Positions 1 through 10,227 of a stretch of 64,000 nt of DNA are shown in pieces; within the stretch, counting starts at the first letter, position 1; each line of letters begins with the position of its first letter. Source of the DNA: Hysterangium stoloniferum (taxonomy: Eukaryota > Basidiomycota > Agaricomycetes > Hysterangiales > Hysterangiaceae). The notes beneath the pieces are model-generated. The model saw nothing but the letters and a program-made list of their open reading frames with translations, did not search any database and was not told the origin of the DNA. The stretch lies in the NCBI GenBank assembly GCA_015178975.1, contig WHVD01000279.1, forward strand, positions 1 to 64,000, in the 5' to 3' direction. The translations under genes and the position numbers were made by a program.

Positions 1-600
1 AACAGTTACAGAAGGAAACAACAGTTACAGAAGGAAACAACAGTTACAGAAGGAAACAAAATGAAAAGAAACCTACAGTTTACAGAAGAAAACTACAGTC
101 ATAAAGGAAACTACAGTTACAAAGGAAACACCAATGGTTACAAAAGAATCAATGGTACAAAGGAATCAAAGGTTTCAAAAGAATCAAAGGAATCAACAGT
201 TACAAAGGAATCAACAGTTACAAAAGAATCCATGGTTACAAAGGAATCAATGATTACAGTTACAAAAGCAACAACAGCCACAAAGGAAAGTCAGCTCAGA
301 AAGGAATGATGGTAAAGACAGACAAAAGGAACAACAGTTACAAAGTAAACAACACTTACAAAGGAAACAATGGTTAAAAAGTAAACAACAGGAAACCTTT
401 GGAGAATGGAAACCAAGGTTACAAAAGAAACAAAAGAACAACAGTTACAAAAGGAATAAAGGGTACAAAAGGAATACATCACAAAGGTAATCACAGGTCA
501 GAAAAGTAATGATAGGCCCAGAAAAGCAATGATAGCTCACAAAAGTAATCACGGGCCTGAAAAGTAATCCCAGGTCAGAAAAGCAATGACAGTAGAGAAA
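1..600. repeat. short tandem repeat block, 17-18 bp unit
   Basis: Degenerate copies of a unit like CAGTTACAAAGGAAACAA run from the window edge to about 600, so the array continues to the left. Units differ mainly by AAAC/AATC and AGTT/GGTT changes. The open frames across it are low-complexity Lys/Glu/Ser/Thr translations and I do not regard them as genes. Confidence 0.85.
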
Positions 601-900
601 GACATTGATTGAGAGAAATTTGATAAGCATTCATTAAGCATGGATGGATCATTGCCATGACTTCATTTGCATGATTGGATTTCAAAAGGAAACAATGATT
701 ACAAATGGAAAAAGTGGTTAAATTGACTCTCAACTGCAAGTAATTACTGTGGTCATTCAATTTATTTATTTTGATTTAATGTATTTTATTTTGATTTATT
801 GAATTTTATTTTATTTCATTGTTTTTCATTTCAATTTATTTTATTTTAAAACATTTTATATTCATTTATTATATTTTATTTGAATTATTCTGATTTTTTT
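601..900. other. AT-rich spacer between two minisatellites
   Basis: The stretch 760-895 is built of ATTTTATTTTGATTTATT-like low-complexity sequence. I see no gene or RNA signal in it. Confidence 0.6.
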
Positions 901-2195
901 GAGGCCGATCAGAGGGGGACGGAGGAAGAAGGAAACAGTACACACAGCAGCTGGACAAAGAGAGAAGAAAACAGTACACACACTCACTGAAGAAAGGGTA
1001 CACACACCACCTGGAGGAAAGAGAGGGCTGGTCAGAGGAGGATGGTGGAAGAAGGAAATGGTAGACATACTGTAGGAAAGAGAGAGTAGGCCAATCAGAG
1101 GAACACGCACTGGGTGGAGGAAAGAGAATGGAGGCCAATCAGGGCAGGATGAGGAGAGAAGGAAAGGGTACACAAACCACCTGGAGGGAAGAGAGAGGGC
1201 CGATCAGAGCAGAATGGAGAGAGAAGGAAATAGTACACGCACTTGCTGGAGGAAAGAGAGAGGGGGCCAATCAGAGCAGGACGGAGGGAGGAGGAAAGGG
1301 GACACACACCTCCTGGAGAAAAGAGAGAGGAGGACGAAGGGAGAAGGAAATGGTACACACAGTGGCTAGAGGAAAGAGAGAGGAGGCCAATCAGAGGACG
1401 AAGAGAGAAGGAAACGGTACACACCTCCTGGAGGAAAGAGAGAGAACGAAGGGAGAAGGAAACAGTACATGCACCAGCTGGAGGAAAGAGAGAGGAGGCC
1501 AATTAGAGGAGGACAAAGAGAGAAGGAAATGGTACATGCACCTCCTGGAGGAAAGAGAGAGGAGGCCGATCAGAGGAGGACAAAGGGAGAAATAAATGGT
1601 ACACCCACTGGCTGGAGGAAAGAGAGGAGGACAATCAGAGGAGGACAAAGGGAGAAAGAAACAGTACACACACCGGCTGGAGGAAAGAGAGGAGGCCAAT
1701 TAGAGGAGGACAAAGAGAGAAGGAAATGGTACAGACACCTCTTGGAGGAAAGAGAGAGGAGGACAAAGGGAGGAGGAAATGGTACATGCACCGGCTGGAG
1801 GAAAGAGAGAGGAGGACAGGGGGAGAAGGAGCAGTACACACACTGGCTGGAGGAAAGAGGGGGGGCTGATCAGAAGAGAGAGGGAGAGAGAGGGAAATGG
1901 AATGTGCACTGGCTGGAGGAAAGAGAGAGGAGGCAAATCAGCGCAGGACAGAGGAAGAAGGAAATGGTAGATACACCGGCTGGAGGAAAGAGAGGGGGAC
2001 AATCAGAGGAGGACAAAGAGAGGGGAAAGGGAGTGCACACTGGCTCGAGGAAAGAGAAGGGGACAATCAGAGGAGGACAGAGAGAGGGGAAAGGGAATGC
2101 GCACCAGCTGGAAGAAAGAGAGGGGGCCAATCAGAAGAGGACAGAGAGAGAGGGAAATGGAATGCACACTGGCTGGAGGAAAGGAGGTTGTCTGT
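901..2195. repeat. purine-rich minisatellite, about 50-68 bp unit (block 1)
   Basis: About twenty copies of a unit with the landmarks GGAGGAAAGAGAGAGG, CCAATCAGAGGAGGAC and GAAGGAAATGGTACA. The distance between GGAGGAAAGAG landmarks is mostly 50-68 bp. One strand is almost all purine, so long open frames appear on both strands, but their frame drifts with unit length and they are not gene-like. Confidence 0.9.
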
Positions 2196-2860
2196 AATCA
2201 TTATAATATCAAATGTTTACTAATAAAAGCAAAATTGCTACAAAAATCCATCTTTAAATAGTGACATATCCTCTGAGAGTATTATATTGTTAACCACCAA
2301 TCATTAGAAACAATTATTCATATTACATCTTAAATAATTCAGAGTCAATTAATAGAACCTGTTGTATATAGTTTTCCAATTTATGTAAATACTTGCTAAT
2401 ACTTTTGTTGTTGATTTGTTTTTTAAAAACTAAACTGTAGTTATTTCCTAGTAAAATATGTGAGATGTCATTGGAAATTTTTCATTCTATAGCCTTCTTT
2501 ATTAAGTGAAACCACCTATATATTCTGGGTATGTTGAATCAAGTAGAAATCTGTTCAGATTGACAGATCCATTCCGAAGTAATACATATGTATTTAGAGG
2601 TGCCAATGATATACATATGCATGGAATGGACTATCTAAAGGTATCCATTTTTTAAAAGTATTAGTGTTTCAAACTACTAATTTTTTTCATTGTCTACTTG
2701 TGTCCGGAAAGATTCTTTAGTTTGTAATGTATGAGAGAGTTTAAAACTTTCAAAAAGTTTTAAAAACCAAATTATGTTTGAATCACATCCCAGATGTTTA
2801 AATGACCTTTAGAGTTATATTAGAATTTGGTATACTTAATAGTTTTCAGATATCCTCCAA
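2196..2860. other. AT-rich unique insert splitting the minisatellite
   Basis: This 665-bp AT-rich sequence lies between two blocks of the same minisatellite. I found no open frame, terminal inverted repeat or target duplication. It could be an insertion into the array or an original gap between two arrays. Confidence 0.5.
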
Positions 2861-3195
2861 AGAGAGAGGAGGCAAATCAGTGCAGGACAGAGGAAGAAGG
2901 AAATGGTAGACACACCGGCTGGAGGAAACAGAGAGGGTCCTGATGAGAGGAGGACGGAGAGAGAAGGAAACGGTACACGCACCTGGAGGAAAGAGAGGAG
3001 GATGATCAGAGGACAAAGAAAGAGGAAATGGTACATGCACTGGCTGGACAAAAGAGAGAAGAGCTCAATCAGAGGAGGTCAGAGAGAGAAGGAAACAGTA
3101 CACACACTCGCTGGAGGAAAGAGAGAGGAGGCGGATTAGCGCAGGATGGAGGGAGAAGGAAAGAGTACACATATCACCTAGGGGAAAGAGAGAGG
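2861..3195. repeat. purine-rich minisatellite (block 2)
   Basis: Five or six more copies of the 901-2195 unit in the same orientation, with the same GGAGGAAAGAG and CAGGACAGAGGAAG landmarks. Confidence 0.85.
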
Positions 3196-3640
3196 GTGCG
3201 CCGTGAATGGGAGTGGGTGCGCAGTGGATGGGTGCGGGTGGATGGGTACGTGGTGGATGGGTGCGGGTGGATGGGTGCACAGTGGATGGGTGCACGGTGG
3301 ATGGGTGCACAGTGGATGGGTGCGTCGTGGATGTGTGCATCGTGGATGGGTGCGCGGTGGATGGGTGCGTCATGGATGGGTGTGCAGTGGGTGGGTGCGT
3401 CGTGGATGGATGCGTGGTGGATGGGTGCATCGTGGATGGGTGCATTGTGGATGGGTGCATCATGGATGGGTGCATCGTGGATGGGTGCATCGTGGATGTG
3501 TGTTGTGGATGGGTGCGTGGTGGATGGGTGCGCAGTGGATGGGTGCATGGTGGGGTGTGCAGTGGGGTGCGCGGTGGATGGGGTGTGGGTGTGCTGTGGA
3601 TGGGAGTGGGTGTGCCGTAGATGTGCCGTGCCTGTACTCC
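3196..3640. repeat. 15-bp minisatellite, GATGGGTGCACAGTG type
   Basis: About 28 near-perfect copies of a 15-bp unit with C/T and A/G transitions at a few positions. Because 15 is a multiple of three and the unit has no stop, several frames on both strands are open across the block. They translate to Trp/Met/Gly or His/Pro repeats. I treat this as noncoding. Confidence 0.88.
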
Positions 3641-4348
3641 CTTGCTTATGTACAATTTTGACTAATCCGCCCACATGGAACCACCAAGCAACTTTACTAT
3701 ACATATATGGATGATGATGATATATTTCACCTTGATAATGCATGATTATTTCACATCACATTTTGTCATTGTTGGAGTTTAAAATGTCATGTGAATATCA
3801 CGTGATCTCTCACACGTTGTTTGATTGGACAAATATAATTTGCCCAGATTCTTTAGTGATCGTAGGTCTCACCCAGTGTCACTATGTGACAATCTCCCCT
3901 TATTGTTCACTGGCATCTTTTCCTTCTCTTCATCTCTGTTCCTTCATCTCCCATCTCACAGGATGCTTACAGCATCTTCAACAGTACCTTTTATTTGTTG
4001 AACCTCTGAACTCGAAGGAGCAGGATGACCGGCGGGCCACTTCATTGGCCACACGATATTTATGATATGGCACATTCGGCCACTGCTGGCTTCGATGGGT
4101 AGCCCATTTACTTGCAGAAGTAACAGCAACCGGCAGCGCTCCAAGCTCTTTTTGCCATGCCCGCCCCAGCTAGTGATCCAAGAACTCAGCTTCACTCGAC
4201 TTTATGCTGGTGTGCACCAGCATTCGCGCCGCTTCAAGCCTACACGCCACCACACCCACTCCCTCAGTGCTGAGTGAGGACAACGTTCAAGTCCGCTCCT
4301 CTATGACAAGTCCGAAGCATCCCGGGGGCTTGCCCCCCACGGGTCACA
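3641..4348. other. no recognisable gene; possible transposon remnant
   Basis: Moderately GC-rich sequence from 3900 to 4348 ends in a C/G-rich palindrome (GGGGGCTTGCCCCCC, about 4325-4340) directly before an LTR-like AT-rich stretch. None of the short frames resembles a known protein. Confidence 0.4.
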
Positions 4349-5867
4349 GCCTTGTATTATATTATTATAATGAAATATTATTATATTTATAATTAACTAA
4401 AAATAAATATAATAATTATATAATAATATAAAAATCGGCCACCTGGTGTTTATTACACGGTGCGCAGGAAAATTGTCACAATGAGTGACAGCCATCACAA
4501 CAGGTGACAGTTGTCACAAAGGCGTGCAATGGTCACAAAGGTGCACAACAGTCACAAAGGCATGTGACAGTCACAAGATGTGAAGAGTGTCATACGCGCA
4601 CAGGCGCGAGAGCATTATGTCATCATATATGCTACTACAGCAAAAACCGGAAACTCTCTGGAATATTCCAGTGGCTTCCAAAGGGACAGTAGATAATAGG
4701 TACTAATAGTATTGTGGAATATTCTATAAGATTCCAGAATGTTCTATTATGCCAAGAACATTCTATAGTGTCTTAGAAGTAGTTAGAACCTTCCACAATG
4801 CTCTAGAAAATTCTAAATGACATCATTCAATCTTCTAGAATCTTCTAAATGTCTCAGACTAAAATGTATATAAGGAGCTCAGCTCCAGCCTTGAATATCA
4901 TATCATATCATATCATCTCATCAACCCACCACCACATCTATGTGTCACTGCAGCAAGCAGCCTACTCCACCCCAATCTGGGCAGTTGGACATCTACATAA
5001 TTCCACCTCAATCTGAGCTGTTGACTGATCTGTTGTTCTCCCTGTCACCTCAATCTGAGTTGTTGACTTTTGTTCCCCCTTGCCACTTCTTAATTGAATA
5101 GTTGGCTTTTATATATCTGTTGCCACCTCAGTTAGAGTTGTTGGCTATCAACCTATAATATATAAATAATCTCATACTATAGTCAACTCTTAATTGAGTA
5201 CTGATTATTAGTTTTCCTTACATTGTTATTTGTATTCTAAGACTTCAGTCACCTCTAGTTGAGTAATTTGACTGTCTATTACATTACAAATAATCCCTGT
5301 TCTATTGCTCATTTATTGTGAATCAGTAAAGCATATTCACAAAACATCTTGAGTGTTTGAGCATAAATAAATACTGAGAATATTCTCACAGAATCCTTAA
5401 GACTACATTAAGATCTGATAAGTTAGTATCATAGTAGACCCTGTAGGTTAGTGTAAATAAAGCATATATTAGCCAAATAGTGTTTTATTCTATATCTAAT
5501 CTTTTGACCTGTTTATAAATATTTTTACTGTTTGATAAATAGTATAAAATATATATAAACTAGCTAGTATTGAAGTTAAATCTAGCTTCAGAATCAGTAA
5601 ATTGTTATTCTTATTTTACTAGTTGTTGTCACAGAAAAAGAACAAGCTTGCACAAGCAGCTCTCAAAACCTTCTTTGCAAAGTAGGGTGCATATATTCAA
5701 GTAAACTCTTGACTTCAGGGATTCTAAGTCTATTTAGGCTGCCACTGATTAATATCAAATACTTAAATTATTTTACCTTGCAGTGAATTGAGTATTTGCA
5801 CATTTTGATAGAGCATTGGACTCCTTTTTCAGAAAATAGTATTAAAATAAGGCTAATACATTACAAA
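4349..5867 (+). repeat. LTR-like sequence with TATA box, ends uncertain
   Basis: Starts TGTATTATATT and appears to end in TAATACATTACA, so it has TG...CA ends. It carries a promoter-like TGTATATAAGGAGC at about 4866-4880, a short CATATCATATCATATC tract after it, and internal copies of CCACCTCAATCTGAGTTGTTG between 4950 and 5150. Upstream, 4470-4580 has repeats of GTCACAAAGG. I could not find a matching target duplication, so both boundaries are provisional. Confidence 0.45.
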
Positions 5868-6198
5868 GTTCTAACCGTTCTATATACAAAGAATATTGAC
5901 CATTTAGGTACGACACATAGTTGTATTGACTGTCTAAGTCTAATACACACTGAACGAGTATTGACTACTTAGTTCAATACATTTGAGCGAAGTAGCTATC
6001 TAAAGTATGTAGAGTAGAGAGCTAAAACGAATAAAGGGAATGAACTGTTAGGTGCCATTCCGAATGACTGCTCGAGTGTAGAAAAGAGTAATGAGAGTCG
6101 AATAATAGAGTAGCGTGGATGTGGTCCACGTGGATTGAGATATAGGTGGAGTTTCAACTGGTACAGTTTGAAACTCTGATTGTGTAGATAGTTGAAGC
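5868..6198. other. no recognisable gene
   Basis: Contains loose repeats of TATTGACTACTTAG (5890-5980) and an imperfect palindrome around GTGGTCCACGTGGA (6120). It is the left flank of the solo LTR that follows; the interrupted sequence resumes at 7457. Confidence 0.4.
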
Positions 6199-7451
6199 TG
6201 TGATGTATCCAGTTGATTTTCACAAATTTTCCCTTAATTTTCCCGAATTTATTTCAATTTATTTCCATTTATTTTATTTTATTTATTATTCCAAGAATAT
6301 GGCTATTTCCTTTTAACTTCACATACTCAAAAGCTTCGAATGATGTCACATTACATAATCAAAGCCTAGAGCGGTCGAAATATAAATATAATAAAGCCGG
6401 GTTATCTAATTCTAGGCAGCCAGGTTTTTATTATATTATATTACTACATATATGCGCATTATTATCGTGTGATCATGTGACGACAATGTCACGATGTATT
6501 TACAAATCGTCGCGAGTAGTTTTTGCAGCCGCCCGGCCGCGTTTATTTCCGTTTCGGCCACCTGGCTTATTCTGCTTCCACCCTCGGTCATCCCAGGTTT
6601 ATTTTATGACTCGACCAGTTCAGATCTTCGGTTCGGATCTTCGAGTCATGTGAGGAGTATGATATCATAGCGGAATTATGGAAACTTCTTAGAAGTTTCT
6701 AAAAGTTTCCTAATTAGTTATTTAGTTATTATTAAGCAGAACTCTCTACATGTATAAAAGGAGGCCTAAATCACTGAATAAAACAATCTATTTTACTACT
6801 ATCAACAGCACCAGCTCAAAGCTTATCTAATCATCCTAAGGACAAAAATAGCCTTAGTCTGATATCTAACTGCAAGCACCTACACTTGCAGCATCTTGAA
6901 CTCTTTCTCTTGAACTTAGCTAATTCATCTAAGTTCCCTCAGCTTCCCGGAAAACCTTTAGGCTTACTAATCACTTAAGTAAATATAAATTCTTATTACT
7001 GAAATCCCTGCCCGTTTAGGTTATTCAAGAGCCCATTTTAACAGCACAGTTAATCGATCTTTAAACAAATGCTTGGATATTCGACTCTCGGACAATCTCT
7101 CTATTTATAAATTATTTAACAGCTTGTTAAATCTTTATAAATAGTAAACTAAAAGGCTACAAGAAAGCGAAGGCTTACAACAAGTTTCTGCCAACTTATT
7201 GCGCATACATTCAGCTCCTGAACCTTTATTCTCAAGGAGAACTTAACTTTCATAGAGCATGTCACTACAAGTTCATCTGAATTTGTCAAGAGACCAAACA
7301 AATATTGACTTTAGTTGTTTAAGCTTAATAGCGCAGCTAATTAATCTATCAGTATTTAAATTACTGGACCTTTATTTGTTTATTTCTTGAATCCCTTGCC
7401 GTGTCAACATTTGTTAACTATTTGAGAGAGTAAATAGCCAGATACCTTACA
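6199..7451 (+). mobile_element. solo LTR (family L1) with 5-bp target duplication
   Basis: A 1253-bp LTR starting TGTGATGTATC and ending ATACCTTACA. It is flanked by GAAGC at 6194-6198 and at 7452-7456. A TATA box (TGTATAAAAGGAGG) lies near 6750. The same family occurs in reverse at 55780-57101, sharing the blocks around TAGCCTTAGTCTGATA and GCAAGCACCTACACTTGCAG. There is no internal coding region, so this is a recombined solo LTR. Confidence 0.85.
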
Positions 7452-7456
7452 GAAGC

Positions 7457-8600
7457 CCATCTGTGACGGTCGAGACGATACCCCAATCACAACTTACAGG
7501 AAACGAACTGGGTGTCTGGGTAAGTCGTGGTTGTGGGGTAAAAAGTGTCTGAGTTTTAACTATGGGTGCTAGAATACATAAGTCTGGCATGTATACACCC
7601 ACAAGAGTCGATGTACCGCATACATAGGTCGTCGAACTAATTATAAGTGTATAATAAAATAGAGAGAGAGTAGAAATAATAAAGGAAATATAGTATGAGC
7701 TCATCCAGACTATATTTCCTGAGTATATTTCGCCATACCTCTCACACATGTGCCCCATGGTACATTTTATTGCCTCTGAGCAAAAATCTTTTGTGCCAAT
7801 CTGCATACTATTGCCTTTGAGCGAATTGTTAGTGTGCCATTTTGCACCATCATCTACTATTGCCTCCGAGCACATTTTTTTGCCATCATTTCTCTATTGG
7901 CCATATTCCTTTTTGGATTGCCTTTTCCACAGTCTAACCCAACCATTCTAAGGGGAAATGGACCAAACCACTCTGAATGGTCATTTTGGAGACAAAATTA
8001 ATGGCACATTTATTGAGTATAAAACTCACCTTTCATTTCCTCAACATGTGATCCTTCTATTGTAACAGGTGTATGTATAATCAGGAAGCAATAATCCTTG
8101 CCAGCTTAATGGCACATTTATAGGGTACAAACCCGAAACTTTTTTTTTGACATGCGACCACTTTGCTTTTGCAGGTGCATAATCAGGGAGGAACAACCAC
8201 TTTTCAGAACAAGACCTTAAAACCATAACAGGGTAGAAAACTTTGAAATTTTCCCTTACATGTGGACTTTTTTTTAAGCCAAATCTGACTCTGGAATACC
8301 CTCAATCATCTACTACATCAATGCTCGTATGAACTAATTATATCGACACCTATGAGACCTATATGGGCCGAGGAGGAGAATTCTGGACCTACATTATATG
8401 ACCCAGCAAGCTCTATTTTGGACCTACATACATTATACAACCCAGCAAGCTTTATTTTGGATCTACGTTATATGACCCAAAACATTTTTTGGACCTACAT
8501 TATATGACCCAGCAAGCTTTATTTTGGACCTACTGTACATTATACAACCCAAAAATCCACTTCACTTATATGGATAACTGGTAACAATTAGTTTTCACAG
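7457..8600. other. gene-free sequence with several short tandem duplications
   Basis: Three local repeat groups are visible. 7750-7890 repeats ATTGCCTCTGAGCA-like motifs. 8000-8220 carries two roughly 100-bp copies beginning TAATGGCACATTTAT and ending near ATAATCAGG. 8375-8555 carries four copies of GGACCTACATTATATGACCC with CAGCAAGCTTTATTTT. I found no gene. Confidence 0.5.
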
Positions 8601-9376
8601 TCTATCCCATTATCTCAACTTCCTTCAATGCACTGTAGCAAACCATCAAACCATCTATTGCCAAACCTGAAGCGACAATCCATGACATATCATTTTTTAG
8701 TGGAACCACTCAGGGAGGTGATTTCACCTTATGCCTACTGACTTTGTCCAACTTCATTTTTTCCTCAATCTCTGGCAGTGGAGACTCCCATGCATGAGGA
8801 AGAGTTTGTTATTTTTTGTCCACACTGAGGAGTGTTGGAATGTGTACACCATAAACAACAGATCCCGGGTCAACATCTATCTTTTGCAATAACAATGCCA
8901 CTATTTCTTTATCTGAAAACCTGCTATTACATTCTCACGTGAAGCACATCAACACCAAACCACTCAAACCATCAAAATTTGGCAAGATTCGCAGTTTTAT
9001 ATGTAGGTCTTTGATGAAGGAAGCACCATGCGAGGAGGAGTTAAATGGTGAGGAGTTTCAAGTTGACCGACCCCAAGACCATCTAATCTCAGACATAGGC
9101 ACCTGGTATCCATAACACACCATTAGTGGTGCCTAGCAATATATACAGTCAAGTATATAATCTGGAACTACAGTAGTATTACCTCAGTCCATTATACAAT
9201 AAACAAGACTGAGGTAAGTAAAGATTGTTATGTATCAGTACTTGATGTAACCAATAAATGTTTATTAGTTACATTTAGGTACATAAAATATATTAGTCCA
9301 TTATACAATAAACGAGACTGAGTTACATTTAGGGTCTTGATTTCTAACAACCTATACTACTTGGAATTCTCGATCG
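8601..9376 (+). mobile_element. shuffled Ty1/copia remnant with LTR end
   Basis: Pieces resemble the copia fragment at 33940-34630 but are out of order. An LTR start TGTTGGAATG lies at about 8834. An RNase H-like stretch follows at 8875-8965, reading NNNATISLSENLLLHSHVKH. An LTR end (ACGAGACTGAGTTACA ... TCTAACA) closes it at 9376. No intact frame remains. I infer an old deleted element. Confidence 0.6.
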
Positions 9377-9608
9377 TAAAATCATGTTGGGTACCTTAGC
9401 GAGCCCCATCAAGGTTCCTTGTAAAAAAAAGTCCCTGATTGGAGAATACAGAAACCTTGAGACGTACTTTATCTCCTTGGTAGCGGGAAGAATTCTTGGG
9501 AATGGGGGCCCCACGACGCAGCTGTGTACTGACAGATGGTGAACAGAAATGTGCCAAAGTCTTCCAAACGCTCTGGTCTTCCCGCTAACTTACCCAATTA
9601 AAATAATC

Positions 9609-9741
9609 TGTTAGATTGAGTAATGCTAGCAATGCTTCCCAGGGTCAGGTAGTGTAATGGTTAACACCCCTGCTATATATGCAGAAGCCCTGGGTTCAAT
9701 CCCCAGTCTGGCCATTCATTTTCTACACTTTTAACATAATC
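9609..9741 (+). mobile_element. 133-bp insertion carrying a tRNA-like Pol III unit (SINE-like)
   Basis: Comparison with the empty copy at about 53040-53055 (reverse) shows extra sequence between AAATAATC (9601-9608) and ACAGTCATTTTCAGG. The insert ends in ACATAATC, so a 6-bp ATAATC duplication is present at both edges. It contains a complete tRNA-like cloverleaf and a TTTT run just after it. There is no long A-tail, so SINE status is only a suggestion. Confidence 0.6.
9643..9713 (+). tRNA. tRNA-like gene, apparent anticodon UAU, possibly non-functional
   Basis: A 71-nt cloverleaf folds by eye. The acceptor stem GGTCAGG/TCTGGCC pairs 7 of 7 with two G-U pairs. The D stem is GTGT/ACAC, the T stem CTGGG/CCCAG with loop TTCAATC, and the anticodon stem CCTGC/GCAGA has four of five pairs. 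A box (TAGTGTAATGG) and B box (GGTTCAATCC) match Pol III consensus, and TTTT follows at 9718. The 7-nt anticodon loop TATATAT puts A where U33 is expected, which argues for a degenerate tRNA or tRNA-derived repeat. The body otherwise resembles fungal tRNA-Gln. Confidence 0.6.
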
Positions 9742-9784
9742 ACAGTCATTTTCAGGTATTGTTGTAAGCATGGCTACAACAAGA

Positions 9785-10227
9785 ACCCTTGGTTAGTTAC
9801 ATAAGCATACCCGTCTTTTCGTTCATAGAGCAATACCGTGGTCCTATCAATGTGACCCGGACCCAGCCTATATGATGACTGGCTTTCAATTGTCAGGGTC
9901 TGGTACGTTACCCACATTTAGTTCATTCTTCGTTAATCACTTTGGGTATATATCATGTTTGTTATAAACTTATATAACATACTTCTAGTAATCTGAGGCC
10001 CGTCAGCGGTGACGGTGTGGCGCTGGCACACAATATATATTGACTCCGAATCCCCAAGGCTAGCCATAATATCACTTATAAACATTGTGGGGGTCGCCCT
10101 CATCTTCGGAGTCACCCTCATCGCAGGGGCTGTCCTCATCGTTGGGGCGGGCGTAACTATTGGGACTGTTGGTGCCGTCATCATTGGTGCCGTCCTCATT
10201 GTTGGGGCGGGCGTAACTATTGGGGCG
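9785..10227 (-). pseudogene. copied 3' end of the esterase-tail gene (copy A1)
   Basis: Reading on the minus strand, the acidic tail ...DEGDPHNVYK ends at a TGA at 10072-10074. This matches the end of the gene at 18246-20840 (...DEGDSDNIYR, TGA). The 3' flank is shared with 17137-17400 and, in reverse, with 52800-52990. The 5' side runs straight into VPS15-like sequence at 10228. No upstream coding part is present, so it is a fragment. Confidence 0.6.

Larger units (their letters stand above)
9377..9784 (+). repeat. dispersed repeat Y, copy 1 (carries a tRNA-like insert)
   Basis: This segment matches, in reverse, about 53000-53290, for example ATCATGTTGGGTACCTTAGC and GGTCTTCCCGCTAACTTACC. 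The second copy lacks 9609-9741, which is therefore an insertion here. The repeat continues into the esterase-tail copy at 9785. Confidence 0.75.

Noticed and set aside
1..600. A CRISPR array from the evenly spaced short repeats
   Set aside because: There are no unique spacers; the units are contiguous degenerate copies in a fungal context.
1128..2223. Long plus-strand frames (up to 242 codons) in the purine-rich minisatellite
   Set aside because: The unit length is not a multiple of three, so the reading frame drifts between units; a purine-rich strand has few stops by composition.
3028..3714. Overlapping long open frames on both strands across the 15-bp repeat
   Set aside because: They exist only because the unit is a multiple of three and lacks stops; the translations are simple Trp/Met/Gly or His/Pro repeats with no gene context.
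4325..4340. GGGGGCTTGCCCCCC as a transcription terminator hairpin
   Set aside because: The window is eukaryotic, so a bacterial-type terminator reading is not meaningful; it more likely belongs to the edge of the LTR-like sequence.
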